64,000 bases of DNA from Cornus controversa (taxonomy: Eukaryota > Streptophyta > Magnoliopsida > Cornales > Cornaceae): NCBI GenBank assembly GCA_026545225.1, contig CM048846.1, forward strand, positions 54,614,270 to 54,678,269, written 5' to 3'. Positions 10,942 to 21,935 of the stretch are shown here, piece by piece. Made by a program: the position numbers and the translations under genes. How positions within the stretch are numbered: position 1 is the stretch's first letter; each line of letters begins with the position of its first letter. The notes beneath the pieces are model-generated. The model did no database searches. It was not told the DNA's origin and was given only the letters and a program-made list of their open reading frames with translations.

Positions 10942-12944
10942 TACATATTGCTAGTTCCTTAGCAATAGAATAAAATAAAACTAAAACAAAAGAAACTACT
11001 AAATACTAACTAAACTACCCAACTCCACTTTCGTGGGAGAAACGATTGCATTTAGCATATGCAACAAGCCTTTAAACCCCTAGGTTCCCCCTAGTGGACG
11101 AGTATAGTCTCGTGAGGGTTTCCAGAAATGTTACCCACAAACATTCAAAATTCTGTTCCAACATTAATTCAAGAAGAAGATTACAATACATAGTTACAAA
11201 CTTGCATTCAAGAATAATTTCAAACTTTCAAATTCTATAATTCAAATCAATGGTTCACATGCATAATTCACATCAACATATCTCAAAATAACCAACTCTA
11301 GTTCCCTCGTGTAAAGTGAACTAGCAATCATCTCATGTGACATAACTTAGCTCTGAATATATTAAGGCACATACCCCTTCAACTCACTAGCTCCCCTTAT
11401 TGAAATCATACTTCCCAACATGCATACATGACTTTTTCAATTTTTTTTTCATCATTCCTTTTTTTTTCATTGCTTCATTGGTTGTGCAATGTCTTAATTT
11501 ATTAAGCTTTCTGAAAGATCCATGTAGCAAGCTTTCAGTCAGTGACTCCCAAACCAGATGGCTTTAGGGCACTAGACTTTAAGATACCCTGAAGACCTAA
11601 TTACTCGAATCAGTCAGGCTACAAATCAAGACAACTAATGCTTATCTTTTCTCACCCTTTCACTTTTGACACGAACACTCCGTGCTTCCTGAGGCATAGA
11701 GGCCCGGTTACTCATGAAAAGGATCAAATTGATTCGCTTATTCATCACTTTTTTTTTTCTTTTTCATCTCTTTTTTTTTTTCATTGAATTCAAGTAAAAC
11801 ACATTATCGGTACTCATTCTCAAGAGATACTAATTAATATCAAGCATATGTAACTCAATAACTCAAAACCACAGTTTATACCCCATAAGACTATGCTAGT
11901 GTGTCTGTGCATGTAAGGAAACTAAAATTAATCATTCCAAAATATGTTATTGCAAACCATGATTAAAACCACATAATTTAAACCACAGTTCCAAAAATTT
12001 AAAACATACTCAAAAATTGCAAGTTAGGCACCTACATAAGGCACTAATCCCTTGAATGATGTCAAAACATTCTATCTAAAAATAAAACAAAAGAAAATAA
12101 AAAACAAACTAACAAAATAAAATAAATAAAAATCCTAAAACAAGAAGAATTTCATTTAAATTTCCCCCATATTGCAATAAAGCACAAAAATAAGCATCGC
12201 CTCACCCCCAAACTTAAACTGTACATTGTCCTCAATGTACACCCAATCAAAGCATAGAGAAGGGTAAGAACGATGTTACCATGATCATGGAGTAGTAGTG
12301 AGAAAATATAGCAATCCAATAGCATGAAGGCAATGCAAGCACACCCCCAAACTTGAATGTAACAACCTGTCAAAACAAACCACTATACCCCAAAGACCAA
12401 GTGAAATAATATGGGTGAAAATAAAAATGAAATAATTTTTTTTTTTTTTACTGAAGAAAGAAAGAAAGAAAAAAAACAAAATGAAAAATAAAATAAAGAA
12501 GAAAAAAAAATATAAAAAAAATAAAAATACAAAAGATAGTTACCTCTGAAAAAAAATCAAGGAGAAGGTGGTGTCGGAACGTCTAAGTCAACCGAGTAGT
12601 CCACAATCAATGCGAAATGTCCTCCCCCAAACTTGTATTTCAAAACCCCTTAAAGAAATCCAACCAATTTTACAAAAATAAACCACACCTTCTTTGAAGA
12701 AGAAACTTGAGAAAGTTGGAGCTTCATTGAGAATTTGAAATAAGCAAGTTGGATTTAATGTTGATGATGATGATCATGGACACTCTTCAATCAATGTAAT
12801 CACCAAGTAGAAATTTGAGAATGTTGGTTGATGTAGGAGAGTCAAGAGAGACCCAAAGCATGCAATTTTCGAGTGCGAGCATGTAGGTTGTGAAGAGGGA
12901 GCGAAATAGCACAAAATCAGAGCAGCTGGGCCTAGATGGGCAGG
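10942..12944 (-). other. AT-rich untranslated 3' region of element E
   Basis: Two kilobases without a credible gene. It contains A-rich and T-rich low-complexity tracts (around 11440-11470, 11750-11785 and 12420-12530) and three internal copies of the AAGTTTGGGGG polypurine motif. An 8-bp inverted repeat (GTACATTG-TCCT-CAATGTAC) lies at 12221-12240. Short frames such as 12152-12373 look like chance. Confidence 0.6.
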
Positions 12945-12945
12945 G

Positions 12946-13140
12946 GCGATCGATCCCCCATGGGCTGGGCGATCGATCGCCCAGCTGTTGTTGATGATCT
13001 TTTAAAAATTCAAGGGGTGATCGATCCCCCTTGGGCTGGGCGATCGATCGCCCCAGCTGATGCTCCTTGGGCGTCTATCGTCCAAGGTCGACCGAGAGTG
13101 CAATTTTTGGAGGGTCCATCGCCCAAGGTCGACCGAGATC
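12946..13140. repeat. GGGCGATCGATCGCCC palindrome cluster of family E
   Basis: Four GATCGATC-centred copies plus degenerate ones. 12964-12985 is a perfect 22-bp palindrome whose core is GGGCGATCGATCGCCC. The same 16-bp core recurs at 13038-13053. Imperfect versions with GATCGATCCCCC lie at about 12945 and 13018, and weaker variants (GTCTATCGTCCAAGGTCGAC type) run to 13140. The cluster is strikingly GC-rich against its AT-rich surroundings and follows gag in element orientation. Confidence 0.85.
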
Positions 13141-13259
13141 TTGTTTTTTAACCCGTCTTGAGTCCAAATACCTCGATACACCTCCTGATATCCCTCGGAA
13201 GCAACTAAGACATCAAAGACTCAAGAAAAATACATTAAACGCAACTAATAATGGAAGAA

Positions 13260-13350
13260 AAATAAAGAAAAACATCAACTAAAAATAAAAATAAAAAATA
13301 AAAATAAAAATAAAAATAAAAAAATAAAAAAAATAAAAAAAAAAAGAAAA
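13260..13350. repeat. A-rich (AAAAAT)n low-complexity tract
   Basis: Almost uninterrupted A/T-only sequence with repeated AAATAAAAAT units between the palindrome cluster and the gag stop. No coding. Typical simple repeat in an untranslated region. Confidence 0.8.
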
Positions 13351-13433
13351 CTAAAGAAATTAAAGGATAGAAATACATACAAATCCTACAATTTAACGTC
13401 CGCAGGCGACGGTCATCGACTTCAATTGAAAGT

Positions 13434-15245
13434 TCACCTAATGCCACATCTCTTGAGGAGATTTAACCTCGTCCCCCCTATATGATCCTCACTTCCTTGT
13501 ACCAAACTCAAAGAAATCGAAATGGTGTCATTGACTTCAAAAAACACATCTCTCTGCCTTGACGAAATATGTTTCAATTTTACCCATGGAGGAGACTCTA
13601 ATGATGGCATCGGAGGAGTGCTAGAAAGAATAGGCAATGGCTTAATCGGAATCCTCCAAGGTGGAGTATTTTTCATGGCCACTACATCAAGTAAATCATT
13701 CACCCCCTCAATGGACTTCTCAACATCATGTGATAGAGCAATCGGATCAACTTCTTCAACATAATCATCAAAGCCATCCATGAAGAAACAATCACTCTCA
13801 TCTAGAGGATGTTGAATGACATTAAAAGTATTCAAGTTCACCTTAGGGTCATGAGAAATTTCAACATTTGGAATCTTTGTCACCTCTTCTGCATAACGCT
13901 TCTTCTCCCCCACCTTATTGTCACTTATTTCTCCACTTCTAAGAGTGGTGATGGCTTGAAATTGTTCATGGTGTGGGTTGCTCAAAGAAGAAATATGTTC
14001 AAGGACATGAACCCCTCTTGGGTTGGCAGCTGGTTGGCTTGGTAGTTTCCCCTCCTCTCTTCTACTCAAGGTATTGACAAGTTGTCCAAACTGAGATTCC
14101 AGTTTGGCAATCGACTGAGAGTGAGAGTGAACCAGTTGAATAGTGGATTGAAGTGTTGCTGCAGTAGCTTCCACCATCTCAACAATCGAGTCAAGCTTCT
14201 CAAGTTTTTCTAGGACAATTGTCATCTTGTCCTCAATGGCTGAATACCTCTGTGCCATAGGAACTTGTTCTTGATATAATTGTGAAGGCACATAGTTCTG
14301 AGGTTGAAAAGTGGGCTAAATTGCTGCCCTTTGCTCTTGTGGAAGATCAAAAAATTGCCCAAGTGAAGGACAATTATTGACATGGTGCATAGGACTAGAG
14401 CAAAAATCACATGGCTCATAAATAGAAGGATAAGAAGATGGATTTGGCACTTGACCAACCGCCATGAGTTGCACCACTCTCTGTGACACAGCATCCACAA
14501 TGGTAGACATAGCATCTGCAGAACCAACCTCAAAAATATCTTCTGCCTTCCTTGAATGGGTTGGTTTGCTAGAACGAGATGAAGACACATGTTGTAAAGA
14601 ATTATCACTGAGATTCTCGAACAAAGTCCAAGCTTCCTCTTCACTTTTTAACATAAAAGTGCCCCCACATGATGCATCCACCATCTGTCTGTTACTTTCT
14701 GTCAGTCCCTCATAGAAACACTGCACTAACTGCCACTTTGGAACTTGATGATGAGGACACTTCCTAAGAAGGTCTTTGAATCTCTCCCATGTCTCAAAAA
14801 ATTGTTCCCCCTCAAATTGAGAGAAACCAGTGATAGCTCGTCTGAATTGATTGGTCCTCCCTATCGAAAAATATTTCTTCAAGAACTCATGTTGGATTTG
14901 AGTCCATGTAGTGATAGAGCTCGCCGGTAGAGATCTGAACCAATACTTGGCCTTCTCCTTTAGAGAGAATGGAAAGAGTCGCATCCGAAAAACATCTTCT
15001 GAGAAGTGATGAATTTTCGTTAATGAGCAAACTTCTAAAAATTCATCCAAGTGCTTGTACGGATCCTCATGAGTCAACCCAAAATAAGATGGCAACATAT
15101 GAATGATACTGGGCTTGATCTCATAGTTCTGTGCTGTGACATTAGGCAATTGAAAATTAGCTGGCGAATTGTATGTCTCTGGGACATAGTAGTCTCTAAG
15201 CAATCTCGCTCTTTCCACAACAGCATTACCACGCACACCATCCAT
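13434..15245 (-). pseudogene. Gag of element E, 604 codons with one internal stop
   Basis: One continuous minus-strand frame from ATG at 15245 to the stop at 13434, broken only by a TAG at 14316-14318. The N-terminal half (309 residues) has the Athila-type retrotransposon gag domain: MLPSYFGLTHEDPYKHLDEF, FPFSLKEKAKYWFRSLP and FEGEQFFETWERFKDLLRKC. It ends with a knuckle-like CDFCSSPMHHVNNCPS. The C-terminal half (285 residues after the stop) has a likely coiled coil (MTIVLEKLEKLDSIVEMVEA...) and a Gln/Ser-rich linker, but no protease. Gag would form the particle that packages the element RNA. The stop could be an inactivating mutation or a readthrough site; I cannot decide. Confidence 0.85.
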
Positions 15246-15495
15246 GATGTAAATAATCTCTTCCTCTTGCTCAATGGTATGGTGATTGAAGTACCGGAAA
15301 GAAAGAAAAAATAAATAAATAAATTAGATTAGTAGCAAAAATAAAATTTCTAAACAAAAAAATAAAATAAAACTAATTAGTAATTAAAAAGAAAGCAATA
15401 AAAATAAATAAATAAATAAATAAAAGAAAAAAAAATTCCTAAACTAAAAATCTAATTAGAACTAATTCTAAAAATCCAAACAATCAAATAGACAA
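15246..15495 (-). other. Element E leader between PBS and gag
   Basis: 250 nt of A-rich untranslated sequence with AAATAAATAAAT repeats near 15310-15430. No coding is visible. Confidence 0.6.
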
Positions 15496-15513
15496 TCCCC
15501 GGCAACGGCGCCA
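15496..15513 (-). other. Primer-binding site of element E (Asp tRNA type)
   Basis: On the minus strand this is TGGCGCCGTTGCCGGGGA, 18 nt ending five bases from the LTR boundary at 15519. From established knowledge this sequence is the complement of an Asp tRNA 3' end and is the typical primer site of the Athila lineage. Confidence 0.9.
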
Positions 15514-15518
15514 AAAAT

Positions 15519-16953
15519 TGATTCGTGTGTGAGTGTGACTCAAAAAGTATATCAATTAAAAATTACCACACTTCACAATAGAACGAATTCCTTGCAGAAT
15601 AGGGCTATCGAAAGGAAGGGGTGTCGAACCTCAGGGACTGTGGTCTGACTGAGTTGAATTGTTAGGACTAATTCTAATTAAATTTAAAAGAAATAAATTC
15701 TGATTTTTAATTCTAAATTAACTAATGAAGCAATTGAACAAAAGCAAGAAAGACTAAGGAGTGTAGAGAATATAAGATAAGTCTAGGGTTATTGATTTCA
15801 CCACTAACTTCACAATCAATGGTCAATTGAACTAACTATGGGGCATCATATCATGCATAAGTGGTGTCGGTGGCTACAAGCTCACCTCCATCCGTCAAGA
15901 AGATAACATATGATTAAGGCTAAGTCATGGACTATCTTCGATTGGCATGGGCCATCTGCCTAACTACTCTAATCTAGGGTGCAGTATGGTTCATCTTCTC
16001 TAAGCATAATCCATCAAAGCTTTTAATGATATATTCAGTGAAAACTATTGTGTAATAATCACTCTCATGATCATAGAAAATAAGAGGGATGAGTTCAATA
16101 ACAACAATTAAGTATCTAAGACAAGATAAGAAATCATTGAAACTGAATTTATAAGACTTTTATTGCTCAATTCTATAAGAATAATCCTCTAAATTACACA
16201 ATTTATGAATGAATACAAAAATCCCCAATAACTAGAACAATCAAACCAGTGATGTTTAGTTAGGGCTCCATCAAAACCCTGGTGGCTGAACTAGCCGCTC
16301 ATGATACGTCTTGTTCTCCAATGATTCTCCATTCCAAAAGCTCTTCAAAGCTGCTGCCAAGCCTCCTCAATACAGCCCTAATTTGTCACTTTAAATAACC
16401 AAGAGAATACATCAAAGTCCTAATCCAATTAGGAATTAATTAGGTTTTCCCGCAGCACTAATCAGGTGGGTTTTTCCTGCTAACTTCATCCCAACTTTTG
16501 ACCTACTAGAAGTCCGATTCACGAAATTTCCGTGAAATACAAAAGTGTGTAGAATCGAATTTCGTTCAACCTAACGCGATAATTATGTCGATTTGATGCT
16601 CGGAAATAACACTTCTGGTCCGTTTTCCAAAACAGGATTAAGACTTTATTAAACGCAGATTTGGACTTCAGGCCCGAAACCTTCTTAAGCAGCTGTAATT
16701 CTCTTGGACCTCTTCCTTGGGCTGATTTGAGTTAAAATATGGAGTTCAATGGATCCATTTGATGTAGGATTCATCTAACCATCTTGTATGTCATCTTTGA
16801 AAGCCCAAAATCCTGGTTTTAACTGAAATAATCATTAAGGCCTTGAAAATACAGAAAACACTAAAACAAAGTAAAATCACAAAATAATCTATCACTAAGA
16901 GAATAAAATACATAAGTTAAGAGGCTAGAATGCGCAACATTCGATGCCGATCA
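15519..16953 (-). repeat. 5' LTR of element E
   Basis: 1435 bp, the same length as the left LTR and the solo LTR at 6201-7635. Starts TGATTCG next to the PBS and ends GATCA before the CATGG duplication. Differences from the left LTR are scattered substitutions. Confidence 0.93.
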
Positions 16954-16958
16954 CATGG

Positions 16959-19566
16959 CATTCCATTTCCACTCTTAAATCATGGGAAATCATAAAATTC
17001 TACATTTTTAAGGTTTCTGAGACTTTGAGGCGCCTCAAACTTGAGTTTGAGTCACCTGGAACTTCCAGAAGGGTCGAAACCACTTAAAAAGCACTTTGAG
17101 GCGCCTCAAACTCCACTTTGAGGCATCTCAAAGATTTCCAGGTGCCTCAAAGTGGACTTTGAGCCGCCTCAAACTTTTCTAGGCGCCTCAAAGTGGACTT
17201 TGAGCCACCACAAACTGCACCAGGTCTGAAATTTTGACACCACTCCTCAACCTGACTTCAGATGCTAATATCTCATAATCCGTAACTCCGTTTGACTTGA
17301 AATTTGGTATGGATCATCCTCAACATGTCTAGTTTCTAACCCAATTTGAATCATCCAAAAATACCAACCAGAACTCAAGTTATACTCAAATTAGTGGGTG
17401 TGTGTCAGATTTCCAACCCTTGCACCAAAACATGCATATCTTTCTCAATATAAATCGAAATAAGGCCCATGACCTATCAAAATGAAGCTAACAAAATTAT
17501 CTTTTCATATGCATATATCTCATTTGCTCCTTAAACTCAAAATGGACACTTTTGGGCATGTGTCCCCCCAATGGCTACTTTAATGCCTCAATGGCCATCA
17601 AGAATATTCACATAACATGCATGTCACATTCGAAATGTACTTCCATCTATTTTTCTCATCATCTTCACTCAACAACTCATGCATACATACTTTTCATGCT
17701 CCATTTACTCATGATTAACCATACAAGAAATCATAACTAAAGAGGTAAATAGTTCTATGGTGCCATACATCTCCCACACATACACTTGTCTCAAAAGGTA
17801 CATATCGGTCATATGATTTTCCAAGTTTATAGTCATTACAAGAATTCATGCATAAGGTTCAAAATGTAACCAATTCTACCATGACTACAACTAGTTCATT
17901 ACCGTGCCACAAGCTGGCACGGATAGCCAAATATACAAAACTAACAAGAAAAGGAGTTCTAAGACTCCGAGTCTAAATCATGAATGCTCACCATCCGTCA
18001 CTTCCTTGCCATGTCCTAAAAATGTTAATGTAGGGGGGTGAGCAAATTCAACGGCTCAAGGTAATATGTTGTGCAATCCACTCAAGTCTACATTTCATAA
18101 AATTGCATAAAGGAATTATCAATGCACAATTTAGCTACGTGTCATGCTTCCTAGCATTCTAGTCAAAGCAATACGTTCATTTTCATGGCATACTCATCAA
18201 ATACATTTGACAACCATAATTTCACAACATACCTCATTTCACAATCCATCATATCTACAACATATAATACATACGAATTTATCAACAAATCCACTCACTT
18301 CACATAAGTCACGTCACTTCACATAGTTCAACACAAAAATCACATTGTACTCGGAATTGAACTCACACGCACACCACACACATGATATGTACTGTAGTCC
18401 CATATCTTAATTATTTTGGCTATTTCGGGCTACTAACCCTTCCGGTCACCACCCACTTACACAAGGTAGAGGACTTTCAACCCCAAGAGGATCCCTTCCT
18501 CTATAATTTTCTATGAGTCATTCCCGAGTATTCATCACAAACACAAAATATTTCACGTCTTGCACATACATTTGCACATTAGGATGCATTGCACTCAATA
18601 CATGCCCTATATCCATTCTAGCATGTCAAACAATAATTCACAATGCCACAAGCATACTTTCAATTCCCAAACTCATGCTTTTCAATAAATTCACCAAAGA
18701 TTCCATAAATGCAATATATATGATCAATTTGCATAATTAAGCAATTCATGCATTCAATGACATCTACCAACCATTTCTAATCTAAAAGACACACCTCATC
18801 AATTAAATCCAACAATAAATCCACAAAACCTCATTTTATCATATATAACACAATTACATCAATTTTATGCTAAAAATATGAAACTAAACTTGAAATGTAA
18901 GACACAACACACACCCCCTACCTCAATAGCTATAGTTTCAAGCTATTCCTTACTTCACTTGAGAAAATTTACTTTCTTGAAAATTTATTCCGAACCGATC
19001 AAATTCAAGCCTTCGTCGCGTAGATCGTTTCTTCCTTCTTCGACGAACTCAAAATCCCACCCGAAGTCCCTCTAAATTGATGAAGAAGAGAAGGAGAAGA
19101 AGTTGTTATGTTTGTGTATACATATATGATGTTCACCACTGAGGGAAGAAGAGAATAGGGCTAGGTTCTCTCCTCTTCTATTTATAGAAAAAGGACCTAA
19201 CCATAATTATAACAATGCCATTACTTTTTCACTAAACCTTCCCGGGCTCATTTTTGGAGTTCCGTAACTCCGATTGACACGAAATCGATTCCGTAGCGCG
19301 TCAAATATTTTATTTAAGCTACCCTCCGAATTTGAAGTCATTTCGAGACTTTTTGATTTTTTGGGCCCACGGGGCCCGCACCCACGGGTTGATCGGACTC
19401 GAAAAAGTCAACATTTGCCAAACGTTCCAAAAATTTCCCCAAACCTTAGATATGTTATCCAAACATGTATTTCACATTTAAAACACATATATAATCACTT
19501 AAAACATCAATATGACCATAAATGAAATTATACGAAAACCGGCCAAAAGTGGTCACGATTCTTCCA
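16959..19566 (-). repeat. 5' LTR of element A, part 2
   Basis: Resumes the LTR after the E insertion and ends TTCCA at 19566, followed by the TGTAT duplication. It includes the word cluster 17024-17215 and a TATA box (CTATAAATAG, minus) at 19178-19187. Since transcription of A starts from this copy, the E insertion lies in its transcribed R/U5 part. Confidence 0.93.
17024..17215. repeat. TTTGAGGCGCCTCAAA word cluster, right LTR of A
   Basis: Homologous to 655-846 but better preserved. Perfect 16-bp palindromes lie at 17024-17039 and 17095-17110. Imperfect copies such as TTTGAGGCATCTCAAA, TTTGAGCCGCCTCAAA and TTTCTAGGCGCCTCAAA run to about 17215. Differences from the left copy fall mostly at CpG positions. 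Confidence 0.87.
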
Positions 19567-19625
19567 TGTATTGACCAAAACACACTCTCGGGACTTTTGA
19601 CATCCCAAAAATCTTACAGGTTTTT

Positions 19626-19715
19626 TGATGCATCAATACTTTCATTTCGATGCATCGAAGGATCGATGCATTGACATACATTTCGATACATCGAAATGTC
19701 CGGACTGATGCACCT
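19626..19715. repeat. Dyad word cluster of family D, right half
   Basis: Continues the cluster at 281-376. It contains a perfect 14-bp palindrome TTCGATGCATCGAA at 19646-19659, and degenerate copies TTTTGATGCATCAA, GATCGATGCATTGA and TTTCGATACATCGAAA. Element A inserted within this cluster. Confidence 0.8.
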
Positions 19716-20493
19716 ATAGAAAATGTTGTAACCTTTCACCTTGCTCATTTTGAACTCAAATCCTATTCTATCAACCTAGAATCTTCCATACATTATTCAT
19801 AACAAAAAGGAAAAGGTACCACATCAATCACACATTCTAAATCATGCTCATGATTAAATCATACGTCCACGAGAATCATCTCCCTCCACAAACATAGTGC
19901 CTTCATATTTAAAAGTATCTATCAAATGAACCAAGTGCAACCCAAGTGTTACATAATCAAATCCAAAGTCTTTACATAAACAAGAAGCTTATAGTCCAAG
20001 CATATATCGAAGTTACATTTATCCAAAATATAACTACAACCAAAACAGAGTCTCATGCCAAAAATCGGCATGGTTAGCTATAATATGTACGATATCCAAA
20101 AAAAATGAAATGCTCCAAGAATCCCACTTGGACACTTAATTCCCGTCCGTCATCGGTGCCTTATATGTAAAAAAAGCTTAAGAGAAAGGAGTGAGCACCA
20201 CAGCGGCTCAGTAGGGATACCCAAACCTACCTAAGTGCCGACTCAACACCGACCTACATGAATGCATGTCACTACATTACATGTATCATCAAATATATCA
20301 TATTCATTCACAAGAAACACATATATAGGAATGCATTAAACATACATCATGCTTCACAATTTGAAAATGGAAGCAATATCATACAATTGTCTCCCTCTCG
20401 GACTTAACCCGACACCCTCTCATGATTCTCGATCAACCACGCGGCATGGGACACTTCCCACACAATTATAGAATCCGTCACCAAGAACTCAAT

Positions 20494-20750
20494 CCTCTGA
20501 GGTGATTAGACCATTTCAAGACTCTCACCGAGTACCCCGTCCTCCCAGGTGATTAGATAGTTTCGAAATATGTCACCGAGAATTCAATCCTCCGAGGTGA
20601 TTAGACCGTTTCAAGATTCTAACCGAGTATCCACCTACTCCCAGGTGATTTGATAGTTTCGGAATACATCATTGAGAATTTAATCCTCCAAGGTGATTAG
20701 ATCGTTCATGAGCATCACCGAACATTTGTTACTCTAAGTGAATAGGTTAT
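20494..20750. repeat. 95-bp tandem repeat inside LTR D
   Basis: Units starting CCTCtGAGGTGATTAGA begin at 20494, 20589 and 20684, a constant 95-bp period with about 2.7 degenerate copies. Each unit itself contains two GGTGATTaGAT/C half-units joined by CACCGAG. The array is non-coding and lies in the transcribed part of the LTR. Confidence 0.7.
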
Positions 20751-21935
20751 TTTACCATTTTTCCTGTTTTCCTCACAACTGCCCTATTCATGTATTTCGA
20801 GCATAAAATGATCAAGCATATAAGATTCATGCTTCATATGTACAAGCTAGTTATAAAAGCATGTAGCATGCATTTCATCTCTACAAAACCACACATATAA
20901 TTATCTATACATGTAAACCTTAGCATAAGTCGCATATGCTCATAAAATTCACTTAACCACATTTTTGTCATGCTTCACCAATGTATACATTTTCTATATA
21001 AAGAAGGTATGAATTTTAACTCATACAGCATCACATAACACAAATATGCTCATTTAACATATTTTCACAAAAGTGTACCATACCCTAGCAGATAAGTGTA
21101 CATACTTATTTTCTCTCACTCATTCACTCCTCACATCATGTATACAACATATATATAATAATTGCATTTAAGAAACTACAGAGAGATAGAAAATTACCAC
21201 ATCCCACCCCTCTTACCATTCTAAAACATGCAATACACAACCCTAGCTCTCACTGTTTCTCCCGAAACCCTAGAATTGACAATTAAATGACAAGAGAAGC
21301 CCCTACTTCAAAATTGAAGGCCTTCCAAGCACTTCACCAATTTTTCAGCAACGTCTACCTTACTAAACTATGAAGATGTTCGATTCAAATGGAAGTCGTA
21401 GCCGTTCCCTACGTATCTCCCTTCTTTGGTGAAACACGAATCTAGCTTGAACGGCTCCGAAATGTAGAGAAAAGGTAGATAAGAGAAGAAGGAAGGGTTT
21501 AGAGAGAGAGTTATCCATGAGAAATGGTTGAGACTCCCTCATTCGTATGTTTTAAAAGTGTATTGGGGAGCAAAATGACTATTTCGCCCTTGGGTCACTT
21601 AACGTACCTTCCCGGACTCCATTTTTTATTTCAAAAACTCCTACGGCCTCAAAATCACTTTCTCTATTCTATAAATATTCCATCTAAGCCATTCTCAAAA
21701 ATAAATATTTCTAAAAAAATTTCAGATTCCCGGGCCCACTTAAACCTCATTCCGAGCCTCGGTTTGATCAAAAAGTTAACTTCTCTAAATCTTACAAAAA
21801 CTAACCAAAACCCTTAAAACACTTCCCAAACTTGTTCCCCACACTCAAAACATGTCAAACACCACTCAAAATGCATTTATGGCACTTATGATGCAAAAAA
21901 TGCAAAATCAGCCAAAATTGGTCACGGCCTCTACA

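Larger units (their letters stand above)
9495..16953 (-). mobile_element. Family E: gag-only Athila-like LTR element (TR-GAG type)
   Basis: A complete 7.46-kb element. The two LTRs (9495-10929 and 15519-16953) are both 1435 bp, start TGATTCG and end GATCA on the plus strand, and are flanked by a perfect CATGG duplication. The internal region (4.6 kb, minus strand) has an 18-nt Asp-tRNA-type PBS, a gag gene interrupted by one stop, a long AT-rich untranslated part with a palindrome cluster, several polypurine-like tracts, and a PPT at the LTR. No protease, RT, RNase H or integrase sequence is present in any frame, so the element must be mobilised in trans. The Asp-type PBS and gag style suggest derivation from the Athila lineage. 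Confidence 0.9.
390..19566 (-). mobile_element. Tekay-like Ty3/gypsy element A, full span with nested inserts
   Basis: A complete LTR element. The left LTR is 390-3195 (about 2806 bp). The right LTR begins at 9295, is split by element E and ends at 19566 (about 2808 bp without the insert). Both start TGTCACG and end CA on the plus strand, and are flanked by the same TGTAT duplication. The internal region runs on the minus strand: an initiator-Met-type PBS at 9280-9291, a gag remnant, pol remnants ending in a chromodomain, and a purine-rich tract at 3196-3208. A solo LTR (6201-7635) and a complete gag-only element (9495-16953) are nested inside. Gag lacks its core and pol lacks the RT catalytic block, so this copy is non-autonomous. 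The long LTRs, Met-type PBS and C-terminal chromodomain fit the Tekay/Del chromovirus lineage. Confidence 0.93.
19567..21935 (-). mobile_element. LTR of Tekay-like family D, part 2
   Basis: Continues LTR D after the TGTAT duplication. Its right edge ends GGCCTCTACA at 21935 (TGTAGAGGCC in element orientation), aligning with the TGTAGAGACCGTG start of LTR B. Directly beyond is a polypurine tract (AAAGAGGGGAGGT, minus) and a pol fragment. It holds the second half of the family D word cluster (19626-19715) and a 95-bp tandem repeat (20494-20750). Confidence 0.82.

Noticed and set aside
12420..13350. A/T-rich tracts as centromeric satellite
   Set aside because: Only short low-complexity runs inside the untranslated region of element E, without a monomer period.
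1183..18740. Small open frames repeated identically at 1183-1371/17552-17740, 1775-1957/18144-18326 and 2143-2370/18513-18740
   Set aside because: They repeat only because both lie in the two LTRs of element A. They have no domain, no consistent start context, and are rich in His/Thr/Ile as expected from AT-rich antisense sequence.
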